A stretch of DNA of 64,000 nucleotides from Rhizobium sp. BK418 (GCF_004341105.1 NZ_SLZK01000003.1:62001-126000), one strand, 5' to 3'; shown: positions 33,539 through 42,862, counted from the first letter of the stretch. Translations and numbers: made by a program. Notes: generated by a model from the sequence alone, not told the origin.

Positions 33539-34210
33539 TCAGAGCCCTCTCCAGGCGGCATGCGCTCTGAGGCGGTTTTCGAAGCGGGCGCCGAGCCATG
33601 CGAGCAGCTTGGCGCAGACGTAATAGAGCAGGCCGACTACCGTCCAGACGATGAAGGGTTTTAGCGTACGCAGGTTTAAGATGTTGCCGATCTTGGTGAG
33701 ATCGACGACGCCAATGACCGAGATCAGCGAGGTCACCTGCAGCTGGTTGACGAGCAGTGCCGTCATCGGGCCGATGGCGAAGGCCATGGCCTGCGGCGCC
33801 ACGACATGGCGCAGCACCTGCCAGCGGGTGAGGCCGAAGACACGGGCTGCCTCGATCTGGTCGCGGCCGATGGATTCGATTGCCGAGACCGCGATGACAT
33901 AGACGAAGGCTGCCGTATTGGCCGAGAGCGTGATGGTCGCGGCCGTCGTCGGCGTGATGCGGATATGGAAGAGGCCGGGCAGGCCGAAGAAGACGAGGAA
34001 GAGCTGCACCAGCACGGGCGAGTTCTTCAGGAGTTCGGCAAAGAAGGTGATGATCGAGGTCAGTACCGGTACGCGGTAGAAGCGGCAGATTGCCCATGAT
34101 GTGCCGATCAAGAGGCCGATCAGCGACGTCGAGAAAAACAGGCCGAGGCTGACGCCGAGACCCTGCAGCAGCAACCAGATATCGAAAGGCGTGAAATCGG
34201 AAAAGCGCAT
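33539..34210 (-). CDS. Polar amino-acid ABC transporter permease (HisM/GlnP-like)
   Basis: 223 residues, about five membrane segments. The His/Glu/Gln/Arg permease motifs TFFAELLKNSPVLVQLFLVFFGLP (about 56-79) and the EAA loop IEAARVFGLTRWQVLRHVVAPQA are present. Shares one base with the preceding permease stop (TGATG). Forms a heterodimer with the upstream permease. Confidence 0.9.
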   Translation of the reverse strand: MRFSDFTPFDIWLLLQGLGVSLGLFFSTSLIGLLIGTSWAICRFYRVPVLTSIITFFAELLKNSPVLVQLFLVFFGLPGLFHIRITPTTAATITLSANTAAFVYVIAVSAIESIGRDQIEAARVFGLTRWQVLRHVVAPQAMAFAIGPMTALLVNQLQVTSLISVIGVVDLTKIGNILNLRTLKPFIVWTVVGLLYYVCAKLLAWLGARFENRLRAHAAWRGL

Positions 34211-34887
34211 CAGGCAACGGCCTCCATCATGTCGCGATTCAGGCGGCGATGGAGGAAGGCGATGCCGAGCGAGACGAGATAGGTCAGAAGAGCATAGACG
34301 ACGAGCAGCACGACATAGACCTCAAAGGGCCGGTAGGTCTGCGAAACGACGATCTGCGCCGAGCCGGTCAGCTCGTTGAGCGTGATGGTCGAAAGGATCG
34401 ACGATGTGAGAATCATGTTGATCAGCACGGAGCCAAGCGGACGAACCGAGGTTCTGAGCGCGATCGGCAGCACGATCTTGGTGAAGGTCACCCTGCGCGA
34501 CAGGCCGCTCACTTCGGCGGCTTCGATGATGCCCGGATCGATCGCTAGAATGCCGGCACGGATCACGTCGGACGCATAGGCGCCGCCGGCAATCGATAAT
34601 GCCACGACACCCGTCGTGAAGGCATCGATATAGATGCCAATCTCGGGCAGGCCGTAATAGAAGAAGAACAGCTGCACGATGAAGGGGACGTTGCGGAAGA
34701 TATCGACGTAGACGAAGGAAATCCTGCGCAGAAGGGCAGATGAAGAGGTACGGGCAATGGCGACGAAGGCGCCCATGACGACGCTTCCGATCAATGCCAG
34801 CACGCAGGCTTCCGCCGTCAGCAGAGCGCCTTGACCAAGAAAGCCCAGATGGGGCAAGAGGATCGAAAGGTCGAACCGCACGATCAC
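34210..34887 (-). CDS. Polar amino-acid ABC transporter permease (HisQ/GlnP-like)
   Basis: 225 residues, first gene of the operon. VYVDIFRNVPFIVQLFFFYYGLPEIG and the EAA loop IEAAEVSGLSRRVTFTKIVLPIALR are typical. The upstream region carries a good -35 (TTGACA), a weak -10 and a perfect LacI-type palindrome at the predicted transcription start. Confidence 0.9.
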   Translation of the reverse strand: MIVRFDLSILLPHLGFLGQGALLTAEACVLALIGSVVMGAFVAIARTSSSALLRRISFVYVDIFRNVPFIVQLFFFYYGLPEIGIYIDAFTTGVVALSIAGGAYASDVIRAGILAIDPGIIEAAEVSGLSRRVTFTKIVLPIALRTSVRPLGSVLINMILTSSILSTITLNELTGSAQIVVSQTYRPFEVYVVLLVVYALLTYLVSLGIAFLHRRLNRDMMEAVA

Positions 34888-34900
34888 TCCCTATGTACGA

Positions 34901-34943
34901 TTGAAACCGGTTTCATCGTGTCGTTTGTGCGCGCTGATGTCAA
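34901..34943 (-). promoter_or_regulatory. Promoter and LacI-type operator of the amino-acid importer operon
   Basis: On the minus strand TTGACA (34943-34938) is followed after 17 bases by CACGAT (34920-34915). The 14-bp perfect palindrome TGAAACCGGTTTCA (34902-34915), with the central CG usual for LacI operators, covers the expected start point. A variant copy lies next to the LacI gene at 29916. Bases 34944-35112 hold no other signal that I can support. Confidence 0.65.
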
Positions 34944-35112
34944 GAATGTCGAATACGAAATGCTGATATATCTGTGGGGAAAAGTTCGTTTGTGCGGTGT
35001 CCCGGCAGGCGGAATATTTTTCGTCAAAAGGCTGAAAAGCTGGATGAATATGGACTGCACAATATCTTGCCACCTCGCTAGCCTCCTATCGCACAAAGAA
35101 AGAGCAACCCGC

Positions 35113-35643
35113 ATGAGCCAGCTTCCGCAGATCGATTACGATACCGCTTCCGAAGAGATTCGGGTTGCGCACGATGAGGAAATGCGTGTTCGTGGCCGCA
35201 TGACCAATATGAAACGGACATTGCTGCATTCGCCGGCAGCGCACCGTATCTACGCCGAATGGTTCACATTGCGGGCTGAACTCAACCCCGCCGTTAACGA
35301 TCGCGAGATCTGGATCTTCTCGCATTCGATCTCCAAGGCGTTGAAGTCCGATATCGCCATCACCTTCTTCCGCCGGGCGCTCATCAATAGCGGCTTTAAC
35401 CCAGATGCCCTGGAACTGAGCGAGACCGAATCTCTGCTTAAACGTTTCGGCACAGCCATCGTCGTCGATTCCAATGCCATTCCTGCCGATCTCTGGCCCG
35501 AATTGAAGGCGCGCTACGACACCAAGGTGCTCGTCGATCTCGTCGCCTTTGCGGGCATCATGATTGCCACTGCCGTTTTCAATAATGTCATCGAGGTCGA
35601 TTTCGATCCCGAGCTTGAGGCTTTTGCCGAAGGCGCTAACTGA
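35113..35643 (+). CDS. AhpD-like / carboxymuconolactone-decarboxylase-fold protein without cysteines
   Basis: 176 residues from the ATG at 35113. The helical pattern and the C-terminal WPELKARYDTKVLVDLVAFAGIMIATAVFNNVIEVDFDPE resemble the CMD/AhpD family. AhpD needs a CxxC pair for its thiol chemistry, whereas this protein has no cysteine at all; an IFSHSIS stretch stands at the matching place. It may be a gamma-CMD-like enzyme or a structural relative. It leads a peptide-type importer operon with 27 bases to the binding-protein gene. The ribosome site is weak. Confidence 0.7.
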   Translation: MSQLPQIDYDTASEEIRVAHDEEMRVRGRMTNMKRTLLHSPAAHRIYAEWFTLRAELNPAVNDREIWIFSHSISKALKSDIAITFFRRALINSGFNPDALELSETESLLKRFGTAIVVDSNAIPADLWPELKARYDTKVLVDLVAFAGIMIATAVFNNVIEVDFDPELEAFAEGAN

Positions 35644-35670
35644 AGTTTCATCACCCGAGGGGAGTTTTCC

Positions 35671-37257
35671 ATGTCCATCATCACCAGCCGTGCCAAGCTG
35701 CTCGGCACCGTTTTCAGCCTGGCGCTGGCTTTCAGCGCGCCGGCCGTTCACGCTGAAACGCCGCCGAACGTACTCGTCGTTGCCCAGTCGATCGACGATG
35801 CCGTCAGCTTCGACCCCGCCGAAGGCTTCGAGTTGACCACCGTTCAGTCGTTCAACAACCTTTATCAGCGTCTGGTGCAGTCCAATCGCGACGACGGCAC
35901 GAAGATCGAGCCGGCACTTGCAGCTTCCTGGGAGGCCGGCAGCGATGGCAAAAGCCTGACCTTTACGCTTGCCGATGCCAAGTTCGCCTCCGGCAATCCG
36001 GTTCGCCCTGAGGACGTGATCTTCTCGCTGACGCGCGCGGTGAAGCTCAACAAATCGCCGGCTTTCATCCTCAACGAACTCGGCTGGAAGGCCGAGAACG
36101 TCGATGCTGGCATCACCAAGGTAGACGACAAGCACGTCAAGCTCACCTGGACGGCCGACGTCGGCTCCGGCTTCGCGCTGTCGATCCTGACGGCGCCGAT
36201 CGCCTCCATCGTCGATGAAGAGACAGTTTCGGCGCAGTCCAAGGACAATGATTTCGGCAATGGCTGGCTGAAGACCAATTCAGCCGGCAGCGGCGCCTAC
36301 ACGATCGCCACCTACACGCCGCATGAAGCGCTGGTGCTGCAGGCCAATGCGAATTCCTCCGACAAGCCAACCCTCGAAAGTGTCATCATCCGCAACGTGC
36401 CTGACGTCGGCGCCCGCCGCTTGCTCGTCGAGCAGGGCGATGCCGATATCGCTCGTGGCCTGTCTGCCGATCAGATCGAAGCGCTGAAGGACAAGAGCGG
36501 TATCAAGGTGCTCTCCGTTCCCTCGGCCCGGCAGGACTATATCCTGCTGAACAGCAAGGCGAACCCGACGCTCGGCAACCCGGCTTTCTGGGAAGCGGCA
36601 CGTTATCTCGTCGATTATGACGGCATCACAAAGAACCTGCTGCGTGGCCAGAGCAGCGTTCACCAGGCCTTCCTGCCGAACGGTTTCCCCGGCGCGCTCA
36701 GCGACACACCCTTCAAGCTCGATGTCGAGAAGGCCAAAAAGATCCTCGCCGATGGCGGTATCAAGACGCCGTTCAAGATCGAATTCATCGTCTTCAACGA
36801 CCAGCCATTCCTGTCGATCGCTCAGTCGCTGCAGTCTACCTTCGCCCAGGCCGGCATCACGCTCGACATCCAGCCGGGCGTGGCGAGCGACATCTATGCG
36901 CGCGGCCGCGCTGGCAAGTTCGAAATGACGCTGCGCTACTGGATCCCGGATTATTTCGACGCTCACTCCAATGCCAGCGCCTTCGCCATCAACAAGGACA
37001 ACTCGGCCAACACCGTTGCGAAGCAGGCCGGCTGGGTGATCCCTGAACTGACAGACGAGACGCTTTCAGCCGTCAAGGAGCAGGATGCCGCCAAGCGGGC
37101 CTCGCTCTATCAGGATCTGCAGAAGAAGATCCAGGCAAGCTCGCCCTTCGTTTTCATGCTTCAAGGCAATGACCAGGTCGTGCTAAGCGACAAGGTGAAG
37201 AACTATGCCCAAGGTCTCAATGCGGACCAGGTCTATTATGACAAGGTAGCAAAATAA
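35671..37257 (+). CDS. Peptide/nickel-type ABC transporter periplasmic binding protein
   Basis: 528 residues with a Sec signal peptide (1-28, ending AVHAE). SBP_bac_5 landmarks: AQSIDDAVSFDPAEGFE, LYQRLVQ, FASGNPVRPEDVIFSLTRAV, NSAGSGAYTIATYTPHEALVLQAN and the C-terminal PFVFMLQGNDQVVLSDKVKNY. GAGGGGAG precedes the ATG. The permease gene follows with no gap and, unlike the other importers in this window, without a hairpin between. Confidence 0.9.
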   Translation: MSIITSRAKLLGTVFSLALAFSAPAVHAETPPNVLVVAQSIDDAVSFDPAEGFELTTVQSFNNLYQRLVQSNRDDGTKIEPALAASWEAGSDGKSLTFTLADAKFASGNPVRPEDVIFSLTRAVKLNKSPAFILNELGWKAENVDAGITKVDDKHVKLTWTADVGSGFALSILTAPIASIVDEETVSAQSKDNDFGNGWLKTNSAGSGAYTIATYTPHEALVLQANANSSDKPTLESVIIRNVPDVGARRLLVEQGDADIARGLSADQIEALKDKSGIKVLSVPSARQDYILLNSKANPTLGNPAFWEAARYLVDYDGITKNLLRGQSSVHQAFLPNGFPGALSDTPFKLDVEKAKKILADGGIKTPFKIEFIVFNDQPFLSIAQSLQSTFAQAGITLDIQPGVASDIYARGRAGKFEMTLRYWIPDYFDAHSNASAFAINKDNSANTVAKQAGWVIPELTDETLSAVKEQDAAKRASLYQDLQKKIQASSPFVFMLQGNDQVVLSDKVKNYAQGLNADQVYYDKVAK

Positions 37258-38340
37258 GTGCCGCAACCGGCAACGATCGATAAAGCCGACATGAGCAACT
37301 CCCGCCAGCGCAACAGCTGGCGGGAGTTGTCGTTCGTCTGGCCGCTTTCGAAATGGCTGTGGTCATTTGTGCTGACGCTCTTCGGGCTGGCGCTGGTCAC
37401 CTTTGCGATGACGCGGCTTTCGCCGATCGATCCGGCACTGCAGCTCGTCGGCGATCATGCCAGCCAGTCCACCTATGAGCAGGCACGACTGGAGCTTGGG
37501 CTGGATCAGCCGCTGCCGGTGCAGTTTTTCCGCTATGTCGAGACCGCTCTATCCGGCAATTTCGGTCAGTCCATCTCGACCGGCCAGCCTGTGGCAAAGG
37601 ATATTTCCCGCACCTTTCCAGCAACCATCGAGCTTGCGACAGCGGCGATCATCCTTGGCGCGGGCATCGGGCTTGCGCTCGGCATTGCAGCCGCCATGCG
37701 GCAGGGGACATGGCTTGACGGTCTTGCACGTTTCGTTTCGCTCTTCGGCTATTCCGTGCCGATTTTCTGGCTCGGCCTGTTGATGCTGCTCCTGTTTTAT
37801 GCACACCTGCATTGGGCACCGGGACCGGGTAGGGCCGATGTCGTGTTTCAATATACCGTCAAATCCGTCACCGGCTTTGCGCTGATCGATACGTGGATCT
37901 CCGGCAAGGCGGGAGCTTTCCGCGATGCGATGGCGCATCTGGCGCTACCGGCGATCGTACTTGCCTTCCATGCGCTCGCTGCGATTTCGCGGCTGACGCG
38001 CGCTGCGATCCTGACCGAGCTTGGGCAGGAATATGTGACGACCGCGCGGGCCAAGGGCGCGAGTCTTGGCCGCATCGTCTTCGTTCATATCCTGCCGAAT
38101 GTCTCCGGCACGCTGCTTACCGTGATTGCGCTTTCCTATGCCAGCCTGTTGGAAGGTGCTGTCTTGACTGAGACGGTATTTGCATGGCCGGGCATCGGCC
38201 GCTACCTGACGACGGCGATGTTTGCCGGCGACATGCCGGCAATCCTCGGGGCCACGCTCGTCGTCGGTGCCTCCTTCGTGCTTCTCAACGCGCTGACTGA
38301 TCTCGGCGTGGCACGGCTGGAAGCGGGGAAGAAGCGATGA
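37258..38340 (+). CDS. Peptide-type ABC transporter permease (DppB-like)
   Basis: 360 residues from a GTG directly after the binding-protein TAA, with AAGG in the end of that gene. It is longer than usual because of a polar N-terminal stretch of about 35 residues; an internal ATG at 37291 has no ribosome site. Six membrane segments, VTFAMTRLSPIDPALQLVGDHAS and the loop TRAAILTELGQEYVTTARAKGAS are typical of DppB. Confidence 0.88.
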   Translation: MPQPATIDKADMSNSRQRNSWRELSFVWPLSKWLWSFVLTLFGLALVTFAMTRLSPIDPALQLVGDHASQSTYEQARLELGLDQPLPVQFFRYVETALSGNFGQSISTGQPVAKDISRTFPATIELATAAIILGAGIGLALGIAAAMRQGTWLDGLARFVSLFGYSVPIFWLGLLMLLLFYAHLHWAPGPGRADVVFQYTVKSVTGFALIDTWISGKAGAFRDAMAHLALPAIVLAFHALAAISRLTRAAILTELGQEYVTTARAKGASLGRIVFVHILPNVSGTLLTVIALSYASLLEGAVLTETVFAWPGIGRYLTTAMFAGDMPAILGATLVVGASFVLLNALTDLGVARLEAGKKR

Positions 38341-39194
38341 GCGTGATCGTCCAGGCGCCGCTCGGCGGGCCATCATTCCTGCGGCGCGTACTCCATTCTC
38401 CCTCGGCCGCGGCGGGCAGCGCAGTGGTTCTCGTCATTTTGGCGCTTGCCCTGCTGGCACCCTTGATTGCGCCCTATGATCCGAACCTGCAGGAAACTGC
38501 CAATCGACTGATGCCGCCGAGTGCTGCGCACTGGCTCGGCACGGATGGCTTCGGGCGGGATATTCTGTCGCGGATCATCTACGGTGCGCGGCCGACGCTG
38601 CTGCTCGTGCTTGTCGTGATGCTACTGATGGCGCCGCTCGGCATTCTCGTCGGCATCCTCTCGGGGTTCTTCGGCGGCATCACTGAGCGCCTGCTGATGC
38701 GGCTCACCGATATCGTCATGTCCTTCCCACGCTTGCTGCTCGCTTTCGCTTTCGTCGCCATCATGGGGCCGGGATTGATCAATGGCGCGCTGGCACTGGC
38801 GCTGACAAGCTGGCCAGCCTATGCCCGGCAGGCGCGCGTCGAGACGGCGGCGCTGCAGCGCAGCGATTATCTTGCGGCTGCCGAGATGGTCGGCATTCGC
38901 GGCGTGCGGCTGCTCTGGGGGCATATCCTGCCGCTGGTGCTGCCTTCAGCGATCATCCGTCTGGCGCTTGATCTCTCGGGCATCATCCTTGCTGCCGCTG
39001 GTCTTGGTTTCCTGGGGCTTGGTGTTCGTCCACCCACGGCGGAATGGGGCTCGATGGTCTCTGAGGGAACGCAGGTGATTTTCGATCAGTGGTGGGTGGC
39101 GGCTGTACCCGGCTTTGCCATTCTGATTACCTCCTTCGCCTTCAATCTTCTGGCCGACGGCCTGCGCGATATTCTGGATCCGCGTAATGACTGA
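38337..39194 (+). CDS. Peptide-type ABC transporter permease (DppC-like)
   Basis: 285 residues, overlapping the previous permease as ATGA. HWLGTDGFGRDILSRIIYGARPTLLLV (about 62-88) and GFLGLGVRPPTAEWGSMVSEGTQ are DppC hallmarks; the docking loop is AALQRSDYLAAAEMVGI. Confidence 0.9.
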   Translation: MSVIVQAPLGGPSFLRRVLHSPSAAAGSAVVLVILALALLAPLIAPYDPNLQETANRLMPPSAAHWLGTDGFGRDILSRIIYGARPTLLLVLVVMLLMAPLGILVGILSGFFGGITERLLMRLTDIVMSFPRLLLAFAFVAIMGPGLINGALALALTSWPAYARQARVETAALQRSDYLAAAEMVGIRGVRLLWGHILPLVLPSAIIRLALDLSGIILAAAGLGFLGLGVRPPTAEWGSMVSEGTQVIFDQWWVAAVPGFAILITSFAFNLLADGLRDILDPRND

Positions 39195-40011
39195 GCCGCT
39201 GCTTTCTGTCGAGGATCTGTCGATCGCCTTTCCATCAGAGACTGGGCCCGTGCGCGTCGTCGACGGTATCTCCTTTTCGGTCGGGCGTGAGGTCGTGGCG
39301 CTCGTTGGCGAATCCGGCTCTGGCAAGTCGATGACGGGGCGAGCGATCATGGGTTTGTTGCCGCGCCGGGCGGAAGCGCGCGCAAGACGTCTCGTCTTCG
39401 ATGGGCAGGAGCTGATGACGCTTTCTGCCTCCGGCTGGAACAGACTGCGCGGCAGCGGCCTTGGCTTGATCCTGCAAGATCCGAAATATTCGCTGAACCC
39501 TGCGCATAAGGTTGGTCGGCAAGTGGAAGAGGCGTTGCTTCTGCACACGGAGCTTTCTGCCGCCGAGCGGCGCGAGCGGGCGCTCGACATGCTGGATAAG
39601 GTTGGGCTGCTCGATCCAAAGCGGGTTTATTCGAGTTATCCAGCTGCCCTTTCCGGCGGCATGGGACAGCGCGCAATGATCGCGGCCATGCTGATTAACC
39701 AACCGAAGTTACTCATCGCCGATGAACCCACCTCGGCGCTCGATCGCGGCCTGCAGGACCAGATTCTCACGCTGCTGCGGTCGCTTACCGAAGAACTCGG
39801 CATGGGACTATTGCTCATCAGCCATGACCTGCAGCAGGTCTCTCGCTATGCCAACCGCGTCATGGTCATGCGTCACGGAAGGATCGAGGAGCAAATGGCA
39901 TCGGTCGATCTTGCCAATGCAAAATCGGATTATACGCGGGCACTCTGGGTGGCTCGGCCGTCTGCCGCGACCTACGGAACACGCCTGCCGGTTTACGGAG
40001 ACGAGGCATGA
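39187..40011 (+). CDS. Peptide-type ABC transporter ATP-binding protein (DppD-like)
   Basis: 274 residues, overlapping the permease by 8 bases. Walker [10 protein letters not shown] (about 39-47), Q-loop LILQDPKYSLNPAHKVG, signature LSGGMGQRAMIAAML and Walker B LIADEPTSALD are intact. The C-terminal peptide-transporter extension is shortened. Pairs with the next ATPase. Confidence 0.9.
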   Translation: MTEPLLSVEDLSIAFPSETGPVRVVDGISFSVGREVVALVGESGSGKSMTGRAIMGLLPRRAEARARRLVFDGQELMTLSASGWNRLRGSGLGLILQDPKYSLNPAHKVGRQVEEALLLHTELSAAERRERALDMLDKVGLLDPKRVYSSYPAALSGGMGQRAMIAAMLINQPKLLIADEPTSALDRGLQDQILTLLRSLTEELGMGLLLISHDLQQVSRYANRVMVMRHGRIEEQMASVDLANAKSDYTRALWVARPSAATYGTRLPVYGDEA

Positions 40012-40736
40012 GCGCACTTGCCGTTTCCGATCTCTCGGTGAGTTTCCAGGGCAGCAGCAAGGGTTTCACTGCCGTGCGTAGCGTAAGCTTCGCGGTTGCG
40101 CCTGGAGAGACATTCGGGCTGATCGGTCCCTCCGGCTGTGGCAAGACGACGGTGCTGCGTGCCGTTGCCGGACTGAATACCAATTGGCAGGGCTCCATCA
40201 CGGTTTTCGATGAGGCATTGCGGCCGGAGCACAAGATCACCGGGGCCTTGCGATCCAACATTCAAATGGTGTTTCAGGATCCCTATTCTTCGTTGCATCC
40301 GCGCCATCGGATCTCTCGCATTCTTGGCGAGCCCTTGTCGCTGCGTGGCACCCGCCATGTCGAGGAAGAAGTGCGCATCGCGCTTGATCAGGTTGGCCTG
40401 CCGGCCGCCGCAGCGGGGCGCTATCCGCATCAGCTCTCCGGCGGGCAGCGGCAGCGCGTGGCAATTGCTCGCGCTCTGCTTCTGAAGCCGAAGCTGCTTT
40501 TGCTCGATGAGCCGACCTCGGCGCTCGATGTTTCGGTTCAGGCTGAGATCCTGAACCTGCTGAACGACCTGAAGGCCTCGCATGGCATGACCTTCGTGCT
40601 CGTCAGCCACGATCCCGGCGTTGTCGCGCATATGTGCGACCGTGCCGTGCTGATGCAGGCCGGCCGCATCGAGAGCCAACTCGACCGAACCGCGCTTTCG
40701 GAAGGCGGTTGGGTCGAGCAGCTCGCCGCCCGCTAG
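40008..40736 (+). CDS. Peptide-type ABC transporter ATP-binding protein (DppF-like)
   Basis: 242 residues, overlapping the DppD-like gene as ATGA. Walker A GPSGCGKTT (about 41-49), MVFQDPYSSLHPRHRI, signature LSGGQRQRVAIARAL and LLLDEPTSALD. Unlike the other two peptide importers here, the two ATPases are separate proteins. Its TAG stop touches the stop of the convergent GH42 gene with no base between. Confidence 0.9.
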   Translation: MSALAVSDLSVSFQGSSKGFTAVRSVSFAVAPGETFGLIGPSGCGKTTVLRAVAGLNTNWQGSITVFDEALRPEHKITGALRSNIQMVFQDPYSSLHPRHRISRILGEPLSLRGTRHVEEEVRIALDQVGLPAAAAGRYPHQLSGGQRQRVAIARALLLKPKLLLLDEPTSALDVSVQAEILNLLNDLKASHGMTFVLVSHDPGVVAHMCDRAVLMQAGRIESQLDRTALSEGGWVEQLAAR

Positions 40737-42839
40737 TTACGCGAGCGGCAGGATCAGTACGTCTCGGGCCGGCACCTCAATACGATTTACATCGTAGCCG
40801 TATTCCACTGGCCAGGCGGGCTTGCTGCCGGAGAGTTTTCCTTCGGCAAGGCTGACTGTTGTCGTCTGCGCCTTGCGCGTCGGGTTGACCAGCCAGAGGA
40901 AGCTGCCCTTCTCGCCCTTGTGGATGCGGGCGAAGACCGCGTCGTTGGATAGCGTCACATGACGGGTCCTGCCGCTCCATTTCACCAATTCGGCGAAGAA
41001 GGCGGCATTGGCCTTGCCGTCGGTGCGGTAGAAGGCGACCGAGGGGTTGGTGCCGATCAGCAGGGTGCGGCCCTTGCCGAAGCGGTTTTCGACGACGGCT
41101 AGACGGCCGCCATCGAAAGTGCCGCGGCCGGTGCCGCCGGTCAGGCGGTAGGACTGGAGGAGACCGCCACCGTCAACAGCCGTATCATCGAACTTGAAGT
41201 GGATGCGGTCGCCGATATCGGGCATGAATTCCACTTCTTCCTCACGCGCACCGAAGACCTCGTCGAGCCCCATATTCGGCTGCACTTGGCCGACATGGCC
41301 GCGGTCACCGAAGTAACCGGGGCAGGCTTCGGCAATCAGCGTGCCGCCCTTTTCTACCCAGGCTTTCAGGCGCGCCGCCTGCTCGGCGGTGAACATAATC
41401 GGGTAAGGGAAATAGAGGAAGTTGTAGGCATCGATATCATCGATATGCACCCAGTCCGGTTGCAATCCCTGGCCGAGGAAGGCGCGGTAGGCGCCCCACA
41501 TGGCTTCCGGATAAGGCTTTTCCTTGCGGTCGTAGTTCAGCAGGTAATCCCATTCCTGCGTTTCGGGGACCACGAGAATGCCGACCTCGCCTCGCACCGG
41601 CTTCGCGTCCCAGAGTGCCTTTTGCGCAGGGTCGTTCGCCCATTTCGCCATGGCGCTCTGCATGTCGGAGCGCGGCGTGCGGCTGCCGTCCATACCATAG
41701 GCGCCAAAGGCACCGAAGAGCGGGCCATCGAGCAACGGGCGCCAGCGCAGGTTCAGCACACCACGCGCGCCGCCGGCAAAGGAGGTCATGCTCCAGATGC
41801 GGATATCCTCGGGCTCGGCGACACGGCCGTCTTCCTTGTCGCGGCCAATCACTTGCGGCTGCAGCCAGAGCGGACCGCCCTGACGCTCTGCGTGCCAGAA
41901 GGGCTTGCCGCGGGCGGCGGCGCGGTTGATATCGACGCCGTACCAGGTCTTCCAGGGTTCGGTGCCTTTGCGGGCCTGGATCCAGGTGAAGCCGTAGATT
42001 TCAACCTTGGAGGCGGCGAGCCAGTCATCGCAGCCATTGGCGGCCATGTTCGGGATTGCGCCAGAAATGCCGTGAGCGGCGATGACATTCTTCTGATCGA
42101 CCGCGCGGATCGTATCAATGCGCCACTGCATTTGGTCATAGAAATTGTCGCGCTTGAACTGCAGCCAGTCGATGCATTCAGGGTAGGGCGCCATATGGAC
42201 CGGCGGCTCGATATCCTCCCATTCGGCATAGCTGTAGCGGTGCCAGGCTTTGGCGAGAACTTTCAGGCCGCCGTATTTCTTCTCCAGCCACTTGCGGAAG
42301 GCGGCCTTTGCATAGCTGCTGTAGTCGACATCGGCGGAATAATTGACCTCGTTCCAGACGTCGTAGCCGTAGATCGCCGGATGGTCCTTATAGCGGGTGG
42401 CGAGCGCGGTGAGGAACTTGCCGGCTGCTTCCTTCACCTCCGGGCAATTCAGCGTCAGCGCACCGGCGCCACCGCCATTATTGGAAAAGCCGCCGGTTGC
42501 GGCCGAGACGCCCATATAAGAGCCGAGCTTGGTGCCGTCGGCATTGACCTGCAGTGCATCGGCATATTTGCGCACCGCCCAGTCCGGCACGGCATGGATG
42601 AGTTCGGCGATAACGGTCTTGATACCGTTCCTGGCGGCGAGATCGAGCTGGCGATCATACTCTTCCCAGTCGTAGACGCCGGGGGCCACTTCGATCGCGC
42701 TCCACATGAACCAGTGGCGGAAGATGTTGAGGCCGTCTTCGCTGGCGGTTGTGTAGTCGCGTTCCCAATCGTCGCGCGGCGGATTGGATTTGCGGAAATA
42801 GACGGCGCCGAAAGGGAATTGGATATCGTTTCTGAGCAT
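40737..42839 (-). CDS. Beta-galactosidase, glycoside hydrolase family 42
   Basis: 700 residues, the full GH42 length: catalytic TIM barrel (1-380), GH42M trimerisation domain (about 390-600) and small C-terminal beta domain. The barrel starts FPFGAVYFRKSNPPRDDWERDY. The acid/base is probably E164 (YDVWNEVNY) and the nucleophile E318 (FWHAERQGGP). No signal peptide, so it acts on sugars brought in by the cognate importer. AAGGA is 7 bases before the ATG. Last gene of the minus-strand operon. GH42 enzymes cleave galactosides and sometimes arabinosides. Confidence 0.9.
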   Translation of the reverse strand: MLRNDIQFPFGAVYFRKSNPPRDDWERDYTTASEDGLNIFRHWFMWSAIEVAPGVYDWEEYDRQLDLAARNGIKTVIAELIHAVPDWAVRKYADALQVNADGTKLGSYMGVSAATGGFSNNGGGAGALTLNCPEVKEAAGKFLTALATRYKDHPAIYGYDVWNEVNYSADVDYSSYAKAAFRKWLEKKYGGLKVLAKAWHRYSYAEWEDIEPPVHMAPYPECIDWLQFKRDNFYDQMQWRIDTIRAVDQKNVIAAHGISGAIPNMAANGCDDWLAASKVEIYGFTWIQARKGTEPWKTWYGVDINRAAARGKPFWHAERQGGPLWLQPQVIGRDKEDGRVAEPEDIRIWSMTSFAGGARGVLNLRWRPLLDGPLFGAFGAYGMDGSRTPRSDMQSAMAKWANDPAQKALWDAKPVRGEVGILVVPETQEWDYLLNYDRKEKPYPEAMWGAYRAFLGQGLQPDWVHIDDIDAYNFLYFPYPIMFTAEQAARLKAWVEKGGTLIAEACPGYFGDRGHVGQVQPNMGLDEVFGAREEEVEFMPDIGDRIHFKFDDTAVDGGGLLQSYRLTGGTGRGTFDGGRLAVVENRFGKGRTLLIGTNPSVAFYRTDGKANAAFFAELVKWSGRTRHVTLSNDAVFARIHKGEKGSFLWLVNPTRKAQTTTVSLAEGKLSGSKPAWPVEYGYDVNRIEVPARDVLILPLA

Positions 42840-42862
42840 TGTGCTGTCCTTCTCTATCGATG

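Noticed and set aside
34831..35112. 94-codon N-terminal extension of the AhpD-like protein
   Set aside because: It covers the promoter, LacI operator and start of the divergent permease gene. Composition is not protein-like.
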